Below are positions 1-9,600 of a stretch of 64,000 nucleotides of DNA, one piece after another. The first letter of the stretch is position 1. Every line of letters begins with the position of its first letter. The notes below the pieces were generated by a model. The model ran no database searches. It was not told the origin of the DNA and saw only the letters and a list, made by a program, of their open reading frames with translations. The stretch covers positions 1 through 64,000 of the forward strand of contig NZ_NQKI01000003.1 of NCBI RefSeq assembly GCF_002269125.1, given 5' to 3'. Source of the stretch: Pseudomonas lundensis (lineage in GTDB: Bacteria; Pseudomonadota; Gammaproteobacteria; Pseudomonadales; Pseudomonadaceae). The position numbers and the translations under genes are program-made.

Positions 1-77
1 GAACTCAGCAGTGAAACGATGCATCGCCGATGGTAGTGTGGGGTTTCCCCATGTGAGAGTAGGTCATCGTCAAGATT
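1..77 (+). rRNA. rrf: 5S ribosomal RNA, 3' part
   Basis: The first 77 bases match the 3' two-thirds of a Pseudomonas 5S rRNA: the cgatggtagtgtgggg segment, the short GGGGTTTCCCC hairpin and the gtcatcgtcaag tail. The 5' part lies outside the window. It marks the end of an rrn operon read on the + strand and is followed at once by a strong terminator. Confidence 0.93.
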
Positions 78-84
78 GAATTCC

Positions 85-124
85 AAAATCCCTGTCTGCT
101 CACGCAGACAGGGATTTTGTTTTT
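85..124 (+). terminator. rrn operon terminator
   Basis: A perfect 15-bp stem (85-99 with 104-118) closes a 4-nt TCAC loop and is followed by a T-rich run. It lies eight bases after the end of 5S rRNA and ends the rrn transcript. Confidence 0.92.
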
Positions 125-256
125 GTGGCTGAAAAAGAGCGTGCACGCCATCTCTACGCTGGACACTCCTTGCCCCGTCCCCGCACGCATTTCAGCTTCT
201 ATGCAATCTGCTAGCTCATCGTTATGATGCGTGCCTGATAGTGAGGCGATACTTGC

Positions 257-1204
257 ATGCTGACGTTGTTGAAACTCCTTAAGGATGGCCACTTTCACTC
301 TGGGCAGGCATTAGGCGCCCAATTGGGTATAAGCCGCAGTGCTGTATGGAAGCAATTACAAAGATTAGAGGCGGACTCAAATCTGTCTATCCATAAGGTT
401 CGTGGTCGAGGCTATCAATTAGCATTCCCTCTGGATCTTCTAGATGAGGCAGGCTTCTCGAACAGCTGTTATCCCGTACATCTCCACGAAATAGTGGACT
501 CAACCAATGCGGAAGCATTTCGTCAGATCAATAAAGGGCATTCTGCGCCTTACGTGATTGTCGCTGAACAGCAAAATGCCGGGCGAGGGCGCAGAGGGCG
601 GAATTGGGAAAGTCCTTTTGCGCAGAATGTTTACTACAGTTTAGTGCTTCGAGTGGATGGTGGGTTGCGTCAGCTGGAGGCGCTGAGTCTTGTGGTCGGT
701 CTTGCTGTATTGAATACGCTTAAAGATTTCGGTCTACAGGCAGTGGGGCTGAAGTGGCCTAACGATGTATTGGTTGGCGACAAGAAGATCGCTGGAATCC
801 TATTGGAGTTAGTCGGTGATCCCGCAGACGTATGTCACGTTGTCATAGGTATTGGTATTAACGTAAATATGAGAACCGCCACAGGCGTGGGCCAACCCTG
901 GACGTCAATGAGCTTGGAAACCGGCATGAGAGTTGAGCGTAATGAGGTTATAAACGCGCTGAATAAACGGCTGAAAAATTATTTGAATGCTCACGCAGTG
1001 ACGGGGTTTTCTTCGTTTCATGCTGAGTGGGAGAAGAATCACGTGTGGCAAGGTCGCGATGTTTCATTGATGGCTGGCTTGCACCAGGTTGATGGGGTTG
1101 TGGTCGGTGTGGATCAGCAAGGAGCATTGCGCTTGTGCGTTAATGGTGAATTGAGAACGTACAGTGGCGGCGAGCTTAGTTTGAGATTGCGCGATGATTC
1201 TTGA
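257..1204 (+). CDS. birA: Biotin--[acetyl-CoA-carboxylase] ligase / biotin operon repressor
   Basis: BirA activates biotin as biotinyl-5'-AMP and transfers it to the biotin carboxyl carrier protein; the holo-form represses biotin genes. The 315-aa product has an N-terminal winged helix (about residues 5-60, [15 protein letters not shown]), so it should be a bifunctional repressor-ligase. The ligase core shows GRGRRG at 109-114, which binds the adenylate, and KWPND with the catalytic-site lysine at 166. Length and layout equal E. coli BirA. The ATG at 257 gives the full winged helix. Its stop overlaps the start of coaX, the usual Pseudomonas arrangement, so both are probably translated from one mRNA. 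Confidence 0.96.
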   Translation: MLTLLKLLKDGHFHSGQALGAQLGISRSAVWKQLQRLEADSNLSIHKVRGRGYQLAFPLDLLDEAGFSNSCYPVHLHEIVDSTNAEAFRQINKGHSAPYVIVAEQQNAGRGRRGRNWESPFAQNVYYSLVLRVDGGLRQLEALSLVVGLAVLNTLKDFGLQAVGLKWPNDVLVGDKKIAGILLELVGDPADVCHVVIGIGINVNMRTATGVGQPWTSMSLETGMRVERNEVINALNKRLKNYLNAHAVTGFSSFHAEWEKNHVWQGRDVSLMAGLHQVDGVVVGVDQQGALRLCVNGELRTYSGGELSLRLRDDS

Positions 1205-1937
1205 GCTCGATTGCGGTAATAGCTTCATCAAATGGAGAGTGCTTGATTCCAAAGGGCCGGTGACTGGAGGAATTGCTGATTCAGAAGGTGGATTAGTCTC
1301 TGCTATTTTGGCCCGCCCCGATTTGAATATCACACATTGTCGTATGGTCAGTGTGCGCAGTGACGTAGAAACATCGCAGCTGATTGCGGCGCTTGCCTCA
1401 GAATTTTCTATTGAGGTTTTATGTGCGGTCCCCGCTCCTAATCTTGCGGGAGTGACTAATGGCTACGAAGACTTTGAGCGTCTAGGCCTGGATCGATGGC
1501 TCGCCCTCGTTGGAGGATATGCATTAGTTGGTGGGGCATGCCTAGTCCTCGACTTGGGTACAGCAGTCACTGCGGACTTTGTCTCAAATGATGGGCTGCA
1601 TATCGGAGGGTTTATCTGCCCTGGAATGCCGCTTATGCGTAATCAATTACAAACTCACACGCGTCGCATCAAATATGACGTTGCATCGGTCACGGGGGCA
1701 ATGCAGCGTATTGAGCCCGGGCGCACGACAATTGAAGCTGTAGAGCGGGGCTGTTTACTTATGCTGCGTGGCTTTGTAGCTACACAAATACAATTGGCGC
1801 GCGAGTACTGGGGCGATAATTTCAAGATATTGCTTACGGGTGGGGATGCAGATTTGATTGCGGATACAGTGCCTGAAGCACGGGTAGTCAAAGATCTGGT
1901 GTTTGTCGGACTGGCTGTCGCCTGTCCTTTTTCTTGA
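1194..1937 (+). CDS. coaX: Type III pantothenate kinase
   Basis: CoaX phosphorylates pantothenate in the first committed step of CoA synthesis; the type III enzyme is not feedback-inhibited by CoA. The 247-aa protein opens with the ASKHA phosphate-binding motif (DCGNSFIKW), carries [11 protein letters not shown] in the middle (about residue 120) and LTGGDA near the C-terminus, as in P. aeruginosa CoaX. The ATG lies 11 nt inside the end of birA, implying translational coupling. Pseudomonads use this type rather than CoaA. Confidence 0.95.
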   Translation: MILELDCGNSFIKWRVLDSKGPVTGGIADSEGGLVSAILARPDLNITHCRMVSVRSDVETSQLIAALASEFSIEVLCAVPAPNLAGVTNGYEDFERLGLDRWLALVGGYALVGGACLVLDLGTAVTADFVSNDGLHIGGFICPGMPLMRNQLQTHTRRIKYDVASVTGAMQRIEPGRTTIEAVERGCLLMLRGFVATQIQLAREYWGDNFKILLTGGDADLIADTVPEARVVKDLVFVGLAVACPFS

Positions 1938-1944
1938 GGTGCCT

Positions 1945-2331
1945 ATGCGTTGGTTGTTGATGTTGCTGGTGGTGTTGAATGTCTTTTATTTCATCTGGCA
2001 TCAACAAGAGGCGCCTCTGAGGGGTAAGGAGATAATTTCGTTATCTCTGTATAAGGGTAGCAAGCAGGATATTCGACTTCTCAGTGAGGCCGGCGCTCAA
2101 AAGCTGCCAGTTGAGGATGGTGGATGCATTTATCTACGAGTTTTGGGTTCTGGCGGTGAAGAAAAAGAAATTCTTCAGAAGATGATGGATAAGAAACTGC
2201 TGGTGGAGCAGATAGGTGAGGGTGCTCTCTTTAAGGTGATGAGCGCAGGTCCGCCTATGAAGGGTAATCAGGACGTATTGAATCTTCTGAATGAATTCAA
2301 GGAGTTAAAAGTTGAAAAAAACCCATGCTAG
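1945..2331 (+). CDS. Small membrane-anchored protein of the SPOR-like family
   Basis: A 128-aa protein whose N-terminus is one hydrophobic segment (about residues 2-18, rich in L, V and F) followed by a soluble, charged body, so it is probably a single-pass inner-membrane protein with a periplasmic domain. Pseudomonads carry a SPOR-domain protein at this place after coaX; the N-terminal stretch WHQQEAPLR resembles that family, but the C-terminal half is poorly conserved and I cannot show a clean SPOR fold. The start at 1945 was chosen because ttgaggt just upstream can serve as a ribosome-binding site and it places the membrane segment at the N-terminus. It begins 8 nt after coaX. Confidence 0.75.
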   Translation: MRWLLMLLVVLNVFYFIWHQQEAPLRGKEIISLSLYKGSKQDIRLLSEAGAQKLPVEDGGCIYLRVLGSGGEEKEILQKMMDKKLLVEQIGEGALFKVMSAGPPMKGNQDVLNLLNEFKELKVEKNPC

Positions 2332-2450
2332 GGGTTGCAGCTTGTCACGTGTTTGCATAGAATGGCGCCCGCTCCACAGTGATAGTCGAAAACGAGTCTG
2401 GCTGTGAAGTAAGTCGATATGCTAACTCAATGATTTTATTGAGAAAGTGG

Positions 2451-2478
2451 TTGACAAGGGGTTGGGATGATGTATAAT
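2451..2478 (+). promoter_or_regulatory. Sigma-70 promoter of the tRNA cluster
   Basis: A fully consensus -35 (TTGACA, 2451-2456) and -10 (TATAAT, 2473-2478) are separated by 16 bp. The discriminator is GC-rich (cccgc), as in stringently controlled stable-RNA promoters. tRNA-Tyr starts 14 nt after the -10. Confidence 0.88.
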
Positions 2479-2491
2479 CCCGCTCAGCTCA

Positions 2492-2576
<85 letters not shown>

Positions 2577-2600
2577 TATTTGCGCAAATCAGCATAATTT

Positions 2601-2674
<74 letters not shown>

Positions 2675-2697
2675 TATATGCTGGTTTACAGGTTTTT

Positions 2698-2773
2698 GCT
2701 CTTGTAGCTCAGTTGGTAGAGCACACCCTTGGTAAGGGTGAGGTCAGCGGTTCAAATCCGCTCAAGAGCTCCA
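2698..2773 (+). tRNA. tRNA-Thr (GGT)
   Basis: The acceptor stem GCTCTTG pairs with CAAGAGC, the anticodon stem CACCC/GGGTG encloses loop TTGGTAA with GGT at 2731-2733, and CCA is encoded. It is the third tRNA of the cluster. Confidence 0.97.
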
Positions 2774-2779
2774 TAATTC

Positions 2780-2813
2780 AAAGGCAGATATGAAAATATC
2801 TGCCTTTGTTTTA
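2780..2813 (+). terminator. Terminator after tRNA-Thr
   Basis: An inverted repeat (AAAGGCAGATA, short loop, TATCTGCCTTT) is followed by gttttag. It ends the Tyr-Gly-Thr tRNA transcript, so tRNA-Trp and secE-nusG need their own promoter. Confidence 0.8.
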
Positions 2814-2971
2814 GCGGGCTGAAAGGCTTGTGTGGAGTGTTTGCCGGTTGGTGCCTTGTGGCGCTTACTGCTCCGGATTGTAATTGCTGTTGTGGGTTGC
2901 ACGCATTCTGCTCCTTGCATCGTCATTTTGCTGTTGTTTGGCTAGTTTGGCGGAAGCGGTTGCATTTGTTG
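2814..2971. other. Gene-free spacer where a tuf copy sits in some relatives
   Basis: I see no protein gene here. Short open frames lack a ribosome-binding site and give Cys/Trp-rich translations. In P. aeruginosa a tuf gene (tufB) occupies the place between tRNA-Thr and tRNA-Trp; nothing EF-Tu-like can be read in this spacer. Confidence 0.7.
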
Positions 2972-3000
2972 TTGAAAAGTCTCTCTCGAGGCTGCATAAT
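2972..3000 (+). promoter_or_regulatory. Sigma-70 promoter for tRNA-Trp-secE-nusG
   Basis: -35 TTGAAA (2972-2977) and -10 CATAAT (2995-3000) are 17 bp apart, with tRNA-Trp starting 20 nt downstream. Because a terminator separates this unit from the upstream tRNAs, a promoter is expected here. Confidence 0.65.
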
Positions 3001-3020
3001 TCGCGGCTCGATAATGTTTT

Positions 3021-3096
3021 AGGTCAGTAGCTCAATTGGCAGAGCGACGGTCTCCAAAACCGTAGGTTGGGGGTTCGATTCCCTCCTGACCTGCCA
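3021..3096 (+). tRNA. tRNA-Trp (CCA)
   Basis: The acceptor stem AGGTCAG pairs with CTGACCT, anticodon stem ACGGT/ACCGT, loop CTCCAAA with CCA at 3054-3056, T-arm GGGTTCGATTCCC, terminal GCCA. It lies directly upstream of secE, the usual Pseudomonas order. Confidence 0.97.
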
Positions 3097-3141
3097 GATT
3101 CGCTCATTGCGTCTGGCTTTCTTTTCACAGGATCCTCTTTG

Positions 3142-3510
3142 ATGACTCCCAAGGCTGAAGTTCAAGGCTCTCGCTTCGATCTCCTCAAGTGGCTGGCAGT
3201 TGTTGCCCTTGTTGCGGTAGGCGTTGTTGGGAATCAGTATTATTCTGGTTCGCCGATCCTGTATCGTGTCATTGCACTTCTTGTTCTTGCTGCAGTCGCT
3301 GTCTACGTAGGCCTGCAGACCGCTAAGGGTAAGTCGTTTGCTGTCCTGGTAAAGGAAGCTCGTATTGAGATTCGTAAAGTCGTATGGCCAACTCGCCAAG
3401 AAACTACGCAGACTACTCTGATTGTTGTAGCTGTTGTTCTAGTTATGGCGTTGCTGTTGTGGGGGCTTGATTCCCTGCTCGGCTGGCTTGTTTCCTTGAT
3501 TGTTGGCTAA
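3142..3510 (+). CDS. secE: Preprotein translocase subunit SecE
   Basis: SecE is the clamp subunit of the SecYEG channel in the inner membrane. The 122-aa product has three predicted membrane segments (about residues 14-33, 39-59 and 93-118), like the E. coli protein, and the conserved cytoplasmic amphipathic stretch (EIRKVVWPTRQET) just before the last one, which contacts SecY. The ATG at 3142 gives the standard N-terminus. It is co-transcribed with tRNA-Trp and with nusG, 9 nt downstream. Confidence 0.97.
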   Translation: MTPKAEVQGSRFDLLKWLAVVALVAVGVVGNQYYSGSPILYRVIALLVLAAVAVYVGLQTAKGKSFAVLVKEARIEIRKVVWPTRQETTQTTLIVVAVVLVMALLLWGLDSLLGWLVSLIVG

Positions 3511-3519
3511 GGGTGTCCC

Positions 3520-4053
3520 GTGGCTAAGCGTTGGTACGTTGTGCATGCTTATTCGGGTTACGAAAAGCATGTTATGCGCTCTTTGATTGAGCGCATCAAG
3601 CTGGCAGGCATGGAAGATGGCTTCGGCGAAATTCTGGTTCCCACTGAAGAAGTGGTTGAAATGCGTAATGGCCAGAAGCGCAAAAGTGAGCGCAAGTTCT
3701 TCCCTGGTTATGTGCTGGTCCAAATGGACATGAACGAAGGTACTTGGCACTTGGTCAAGGATACACCTCGTGTCATGGGCTTCATTGGCGGCACCGCTGA
3801 CAAGCCAGCGCCGATCACAGATAAAGAAGCAGAAGCAATTCTGCGTCGTGTTGCTGATGGTAGTGATAAGCCTAAGCCGAAGACGTTGTTCGAGCCGGGC
3901 GAGGTCGTTCGTGTCACAGACGGTCCTTTCGCTGACTTCAACGGTACAGTCGAAGAGGTTAACTACGAAAAGAGTCGCATCCAGGTGGCTGTGCTCATTT
4001 TCGGTCGCTCTACTCCGGTAGAGCTAGAGTTCAGTCAGGTCGAAAAGGTCTAA
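3520..4053 (+). CDS. nusG: Transcription termination/antitermination protein NusG
   Basis: NusG binds the RNA polymerase clamp, suppresses pausing, and links polymerase to Rho or to the ribosome through S10. The 177-aa protein has the NGN domain (about residues 1-115, starting [15 protein letters not shown]) and a C-terminal KOW domain (about 122-177, with [16 protein letters not shown]). The start codon is GTG, with AAGGG six bases upstream and no better ATG that would keep the conserved N-terminus. It is followed by a hairpin terminator before rplK. Confidence 0.97.
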   Translation: MAKRWYVVHAYSGYEKHVMRSLIERIKLAGMEDGFGEILVPTEEVVEMRNGQKRKSERKFFPGYVLVQMDMNEGTWHLVKDTPRVMGFIGGTADKPAPITDKEAEAILRRVADGSDKPKPKTLFEPGEVVRVTDGPFADFNGTVEEVNYEKSRIQVAVLIFGRSTPVELEFSQVEKV

Positions 4054-4069
4054 CTGAATACGCATCCCA

Positions 4070-4096
4070 ACCCCATGGCTTCGCCGTGGGGTTTTG
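4070..4096 (+). terminator. Hairpin terminator between nusG and rplK
   Basis: CCCCATGGC, loop TTC, GCCGTGGGG (9-bp stem with one wobble pair) followed by TTTTG. It separates secE-nusG from rplKAJL-rpoBC or attenuates read-through. Confidence 0.8.
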
Positions 4097-4169
4097 TCGT
4101 CACTGGGATAAACACGCAAGTAGCCGGGGAGCCTTTCTTAGGCGTCTGAACCCGTAATTGGAGTGCCTC

Positions 4170-4601
4170 ATGGCCAAGAAAATTACCGCTTACATCAAGC
4201 TGCAAGTAAAGGCCGCTCAGGCCAACCCAAGCCCGCCTGTTGGTCCAGCTTTGGGTCAGCACGGTGTGAATATCATGGAATTCTGCAAAGCGTTCAACGC
4301 CCGTACTCAAGGCATTGAACCAGGTCTGCCGACTCCTGTGATCATCACTGTTTACAGCGACCGTAGCTTCACGTTCGAAACCAAATCGACTCCTGCTTCG
4401 GTTCTGCTGAAGAAGGCTGCCGGTTTGACTAGCGGTTCCGCTCGTCCAAACACCGTTAAGGTTGGCACCGTTACTCGTGCTCAGCTGGAAGAAATCGCGA
4501 AAACCAAAAACGCGGATCTGACTGCAGCTGATATGGAAGCAGCCGTGCGTACCATCGCCGGTTCTGCTCGTAGCATGGGCCTTAACGTGGAGGGTGTGTA
4601 A
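4170..4601 (+). CDS. rplK: 50S ribosomal protein L11
   Basis: L11 forms the GTPase-associated centre with 23S rRNA and is needed for RelA activation by uncharged tRNA. The 143-aa product has the Pro-rich N-terminal domain ([21 protein letters not shown]), where thiostrepton-type drugs act, and the RNA-binding C-terminal domain ending in [12 protein letters not shown]. The ATG at 4170 with upstream GGAG gives the family length. The stop overlaps the rplA start by one base (TAATG), so L11 and L1 synthesis are coupled. Confidence 0.97.
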   Translation: MAKKITAYIKLQVKAAQANPSPPVGPALGQHGVNIMEFCKAFNARTQGIEPGLPTPVIITVYSDRSFTFETKSTPASVLLKKAAGLTSGSARPNTVKVGTVTRAQLEEIAKTKNADLTAADMEAAVRTIAGSARSMGLNVEGV

Positions 4602-5296
4602 TGGCTAAGCTGACTAAGCGTCAAAAGGCAATCGCCGGTAAAATTGAAGCTGGCAAGTCTTACAACTTCGTAGACGCTGCTGCTTTGCTGGCTGAGCTGT
4701 CGACTGTAAAATTCAGCGAGTCCTTTGATATCGCCGTAAACCTGGGTGTAGACCCGCGTAAATCTGACCAGGTAGTTCGTAGCGCAACTGTGTTGCCACA
4801 CGGTACTGGCAAGACTGTACGTGTAGCTGTCTTCACTCAGGGTCCAGCTGCTGAAGCTGCTCTGGCTGCAGGTGCTGATCGCGTAGGTATGGACGATCTG
4901 GCTGCTGAAATGAAAGGCGGCGACCTCAACTACGACGTAGTTATTGCCTCTCCGGATGCAATGCGTGTTGTTGGTCAGTTGGGTCAAATCCTTGGTCCGC
5001 GCGGTCTGATGCCTAACCCTAAGGTTGGTACTGTGACTCCAGACGTTGCTACCGCGGTTAAAAACGCTAAAGCTGGTCAGGTTCGTTATCGCACTGACAA
5101 AAACGGTATCATCCACACCTCCGTTGGCAAGATCGGTTTCGACGCCGTTCAGCTGAAGGAAAACGTTGAAGCCCTGATCGCTGATCTGAAGCGTATCAAG
5201 CCTGCTTCCTCGAAAGGTATTTACGTCAAACGCGTTACCCTGAGCACCACAATGGGCCCAGGCTTGGTCATCGACCAAGGTTCCCTGGACGCGTAA
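4601..5296 (+). CDS. rplA: 50S ribosomal protein L1
   Basis: L1 binds 23S rRNA at the mobile stalk of the E site; in E. coli free L1 also represses translation of its own operon. The 231-aa protein has the typical [10 protein letters not shown]-terminus and the [15 protein letters not shown] motif in domain II. It starts one base inside rplK and is followed by a long untranslated leader before rplJ. Confidence 0.97.
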   Translation: MAKLTKRQKAIAGKIEAGKSYNFVDAAALLAELSTVKFSESFDIAVNLGVDPRKSDQVVRSATVLPHGTGKTVRVAVFTQGPAAEAALAAGADRVGMDDLAAEMKGGDLNYDVVIASPDAMRVVGQLGQILGPRGLMPNPKVGTVTPDVATAVKNAKAGQVRYRTDKNGIIHTSVGKIGFDAVQLKENVEALIADLKRIKPASSKGIYVKRVTLSTTMGPGLVIDQGSLDA

Positions 5297-5493
5297 GACA
5301 AATCTGGTGCATGTAAATGTGCCGATTGAAAGATTGGGGTCCCTGCCTGGCGGGGGCTATCCAAGACCGTAGGCGACGCAAGTCTTAAACCTCAAGCCTA
5401 CGCAGATGGTGCTCCCGGTTCCTTACCGAATCAGACACCAAAACGACATCCGGCCTCGGTTGGATGAAACGGTAACAAGCAGGAGTTAAACCC
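5297..5493 (+). promoter_or_regulatory. rplJ leader (L10/L12 autoregulatory mRNA region)
   Basis: A 197-nt untranslated stretch lies between rplA and rplJ. It holds several complementary G/C-rich blocks (tgcctggcggggg, aagaccgtaggcg, aagcctacgcag) that can fold as long-range stems. In E. coli and relatives, L10 bound to L12 binds such a leader and blocks rplJL translation. Position and length fit that element; I infer function from position, and no exact fold was computed. Confidence 0.65.
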
Positions 5494-5994
5494 GTGGCAA
5501 TTAAACTCGAAGACAAGAAGGCCATCGTCGCTGAAGTCAACGAGGCTGCCAAAGTTGCCCTGTCTGCTGTTGTGGCTGATGCCCGCGGCGTGACAGTTGG
5601 CGCTATGACCGGACTCCGTAAAGAGGCTCGTGAAGCTGGTGTTTACGTACGTGTTGTACGTAACACACTGCTAAAGCGCGCTGTTGCTGACACTGAATAC
5701 AGTGTTCTCAACGACGTGTTCACTGGCCCGACCTTGATCGCATTCTCGAATGAGCATCCTGGCGCTGCTGCCCGTTTGTTCAAAGAGTTCGCGAAAGGTC
5801 AGGATAAGTTCGAGATCAAGGCAGCTGCGTTCGAGGGCAAGTTCCTCGCAGCTAATCAGATCGACGTACTGGCAAGCCTGCCGACCCGTGACGAAGCAAT
5901 TTCTCAGCTGATGAGCGTGATTCAAGGCGCAACCAGCAAATTGGCTCGTACTCTGGCAGCACTTCGCGACCAGAAAGAAGCAGCTGCAGCTTAA
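5494..5994 (+). CDS. rplJ: 50S ribosomal protein L10
   Basis: L10 is the base of the stalk that carries L12 dimers and recruits translation factors. The 166-aa product has the rRNA-binding globular N-terminal domain ([30 protein letters not shown]) and the C-terminal helix that holds L12 ([21 protein letters not shown]). The start is GTG with AGGAG eight bases upstream. It is paired with rplL and is expected to be under L10-L12 feedback through the preceding leader. Confidence 0.97.
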   Translation: MAIKLEDKKAIVAEVNEAAKVALSAVVADARGVTVGAMTGLRKEAREAGVYVRVVRNTLLKRAVADTEYSVLNDVFTGPTLIAFSNEHPGAAARLFKEFAKGQDKFEIKAAAFEGKFLAANQIDVLASLPTRDEAISQLMSVIQGATSKLARTLAALRDQKEAAAA

Positions 5995-6074
5995 GGCTAA
6001 GCGACTTTTTTCAGCGTTTATTGTTTATTTCGATGGCCGCTTAGGCTGTCACCCCAATACAGGAATATATAGTC

Positions 6075-6440
6075 ATGTCTCTGACTAACGAGCAAATCAT
6101 CGAAGCAATCGGCGAAAAATCCGTTCTGGAAATCGTTGAGCTGATCAAGGCAATGGAAGAGAAGTTCGGCGTTTCCGCTGCTGCTGCTTCTGCTGGTCCT
6201 GCTGCTGCCGCTGCTGTTGTTGAAGAGCAAACTGAATTCAACGTTATGTTGACTGAAGCTGGCGAGAAGAAAGTTAACGTGATCAAGGCTGTACGTGAGC
6301 TGACTGGTCTGGGCTTGAAAGAAGCCAAGGCAGTAGTTGACGGCGCTCCAGCTATGGTTCTGGAAGCTGTTTCCAAAGACGCAGCTGACAAAGCCAAGGC
6401 TACCTTGGAAGAAGCAGGCGCTAAAGTCGAGCTGAAGTAA
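6075..6440 (+). CDS. rplL: 50S ribosomal protein L7/L12
   Basis: L7/L12 is the multi-copy stalk protein that binds EF-Tu, EF-G, IF2 and RF3. The 121-aa product has the N-terminal dimerisation and L10-binding part, an Ala-rich hinge (about residues 36-52) and the C-terminal factor-binding domain ([22 protein letters not shown]). An 80-nt gap separates it from rplJ, and an attenuator-like hairpin follows it. Confidence 0.97.
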   Translation: MSLTNEQIIEAIGEKSVLEIVELIKAMEEKFGVSAAAASAGPAAAAAVVEEQTEFNVMLTEAGEKKVNVIKAVRELTGLGLKEAKAVVDGAPAMVLEAVSKDAADKAKATLEEAGAKVELK

Positions 6441-6485
6441 GCATCGACCTTGCGTCTCCAGCCCAAGCGTTAAGCTGAGGCTGAT

Positions 6486-6514
6486 GGCTGGTGGCTCTTG
6501 CCACCGGCCTTTTT
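6486..6514 (+). terminator. rplL-rpoB attenuator hairpin
   Basis: GGCTGGTGGC (6486-6495), loop TCTT, GCCACCGGCC (6500-6509), then five T. In E. coli a partial terminator at this point lowers rpoBC expression relative to rplJL; the structure here has the same place and form. Confidence 0.8.
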
Positions 6515-6659
6515 CCGTTATTGGCTTCCGACTGGGTCGGCGCTTTTAACGTGCTGTAACCACCCTGTGCGGTGGAGCAAACCAAGGGGTTTGCACGATT
6601 TTCTGGCTGCTCCCGTCGGGAGGGGCCAAACAAGCAGGTGACCAAGCTGGGGAACGCTG

Positions 6660-9600
6660 ATGGCTTACTCATATACTGAGAAAAAACGTATCCGCAAGGA
6701 CTTTAGCAAGTTGCCGGACGTCATGGATGTGCCGTATCTCTTGGCAATCCAGCTGGATTCGTATCGTGAATTCTTGCAGGCGGGAGCGACTAAAGATCAG
6801 TTCCGCGACGTGGGCCTGCATGCGGCCTTCAAATCCGTTTTCCCGATCATCAGCTACTCCGGCAATGCTGCGCTGGAGTATGTGGGTTATCGTTTGGGTG
6901 AACCGGCATTTGATGTCAAAGAATGCGTGTTGCGCGGTGTAACTTACGCCGTACCTTTGCGGGTTAAAGTTCGCTTGATCATTTTCGACAAAGAATCGTC
7001 GAACAAAGCGATCAAGGACATCAAAGAGCAAGAAGTCTACATGGGCGAAATCCCATTGATGACTGAGAACGGTACCTTCGTTATTAATGGTACCGAGCGT
7101 GTAATTGTTTCCCAGCTGCACCGTTCCCCGGGCGTGTTCTTCGATCACGACCGCGGCAAAACGCACAGCTCCGGTAAGCTGCTTTATTCCGCGCGTATCA
7201 TTCCTTACCGTGGTTCGTGGTTGGATTTCGAGTTCGACCCGAAAGACTGCGTGTTCGTACGTATCGACCGTCGTCGCAAATTGCCTGCGTCCGTGCTGCT
7301 GCGTGCACTGGGTTATACCACTGAGCAAGTGCTTGAAGCGTTCTACACCACAAACGTATTCCACGTGCAAGGTGAGAGCATCAGCCTGGAGCTGGTGCCC
7401 CAGCGCCTGCGCGGTGAAATTGCAGTCATCGATATCATGGATGACAAGGGCAAGGTGATTGTCGAGCAAGGTCGTCGTATTACCGCTCGTCATATCAACC
7501 AGCTGGAAAAAGCCGGTGTCAAAGAGCTCGTTATGCCTCTGGACTATGTCCTGGGACGCACAACGGCCAAGGCAATCGTGCACCCGGCTACCGGCGAAAT
7601 CATTGCGGAATGCAACACAGAGCTGACAACCGAAATTCTGGCAAAAGTTGCCAAGAGCCAGGTTGTCCGTATTGAAACGTTGTATACCAACGACATCGAC
7701 TGTGGTCCGTTCGTCTCTGACACGCTGAAAATTGATTCCACCAGCAACCAATTGGAAGCACTGGTCGAAATCTACCGCATGATGCGTCCAGGCGAGCCGC
7801 CAACCAAAGACGCTGCCGAGACCCTTTTCAACAACCTGTTCTTCAGTCCTGAGCGTTATGACCTGTCTGCGGTCGGCCGAATGAAGTTCAACCGTCGTAT
7901 TGGTCGTACCGAAATCGAAGGTTCGGGTGTGCTGTGCAAGGAAGATATCGTTGCAGTGTTGAAGACTCTGGTCGACATCCGTAACGGTAAAGGCATCGTC
8001 GATGACATCGACCACTTGGGTAACCGTCGTGTTCGCTGCGTAGGCGAGATGGCCGAAAACCAGTTCCGCGTTGGACTGGTACGTGTCGAGCGTGCAGTTA
8101 AAGAGCGTCTGTCGATGGCAGAAAGCGAAGGCCTGATGCCGCAAGACCTTATCAATGCCAAGCCAGTTGCTGCGGCGGTGAAAGAGTTCTTCGGTTCCAG
8201 CCAGCTTTCGCAATTTATGGACCAGAACAACCCGCTTTCCGAAATCACCCACAAGCGCCGTGTTTCTGCACTGGGCCCAGGTGGTTTGACGCGTGAGCGT
8301 GCCGGTTTTGAAGTTCGTGACGTACACCCGACGCACTACGGTCGTGTATGCCCGATTGAAACGCCGGAAGGCCCGAACATCGGTCTCATCAACTCATTGG
8401 CTGCTTATGCCCGCACCAACCAGTATGGTTTCCTTGAGAGCCCGTACCGTGTTGTGAAAGAAGGCGTGGTAACCGACGAGATCGTGTTCCTATCTGCCAT
8501 TGAAGAAGCAGATCACGTTATTGCTCAGGCTTCAGCCACCATGAACGATCAGAAAGTCCTGATCGATGAGTTGGTAGCTGTACGTCACTTGAACGAGTTC
8601 ACTGTTAAGGCGCCGGAAGACGTCACCTTGATGGACGTGTCGCCGAAACAGGTAGTTTCGGTTGCTGCGTCGCTGATTCCGTTCCTCGAGCATGACGATG
8701 CCAACCGTGCATTGATGGGTTCGAACATGCAGCGTCAAGCTGTACCGACACTGCGTGCTGACAAGCCGTTGGTGGGTACAGGCATGGAGCGTAACGTAGC
8801 GCGTGACTCCGGGGTTTGTGTAGTAGCCCGTCGTGGTGGCGTTATTGACTCCGTAGATGCTAGTCGCATCGTTGTTCGTGTTGCAGATGACGAAGTTGAA
8901 ACCGGTGAAGCCGGTGTCGACATCTACAACCTGACCAAGTACACACGCTCTAACCAGAACACCTGCATCAACCAGCGTCCGCTGGTTCGCAAAGGTGATC
9001 GGGTTCAGCGTAGCGACATCATGGCTGATGGCCCGTCCACCGACATGGGTGAGCTGGCTCTGGGTCAGAACATGCGTATTGCCTTCATGGCATGGAATGG
9101 CTTCAACTTCGAAGACTCCATCTGTCTGTCGGAACGTGTAGTTCAGGAAGACCGTTTCACCACGATCCACATTCAGGAACTGACCTGTGTGGCTCGTGAC
9201 ACCAAGCTTGGTCCAGAAGAAATCACTGCAGACATCCCGAACGTGGGCGAAGCTGCGCTGAATAAACTGGATGAGGCCGGTATCGTTTACGTGGGTGCTG
9301 AAGTCGGCCCAGGCGACATTCTGGTTGGTAAAGTGACACCGAAAGGTGAGACGCAGCTGACTCCAGAAGAGAAGCTGTTGCGCGCAATCTTCGGTGAAAA
9401 AGCCAGCGACGTTAAAGACACTTCCCTGCGTGTGCCGACCGGTACCAAAGGCACTGTCATTGACGTTCAGGTTTTCACTCGCGACGGCGTTGAGCGTGAC
9501 GCTCGTGCACTGTCGATTGAAAAAACCCAGCTGGACGAAATTCGCAAGGACCTGAACGAAGAGTTCCGTATCGTTGAAGGTGCAACATTCGAGCGCCTGC

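Noticed and set aside
5..298. Minus-strand frame at the left end
   Set aside because: It overlaps 5S rRNA, the rrn terminator and the birA start.
2828..3022. 64-codon + strand frame between tRNA-Thr and tRNA-Trp, possible tuf remnant
   Set aside because: The translation is Cys/Trp/Leu-rich, has no EF-Tu motif, and no ribosome-binding site.
6669..8336. Long minus-strand open frame opposite rpoB (555 codons)
   Set aside because: A codon-bias shadow of rpoB; the translation is rich in His, Gln and Thr runs with no family resemblance, and rpoB is certain.
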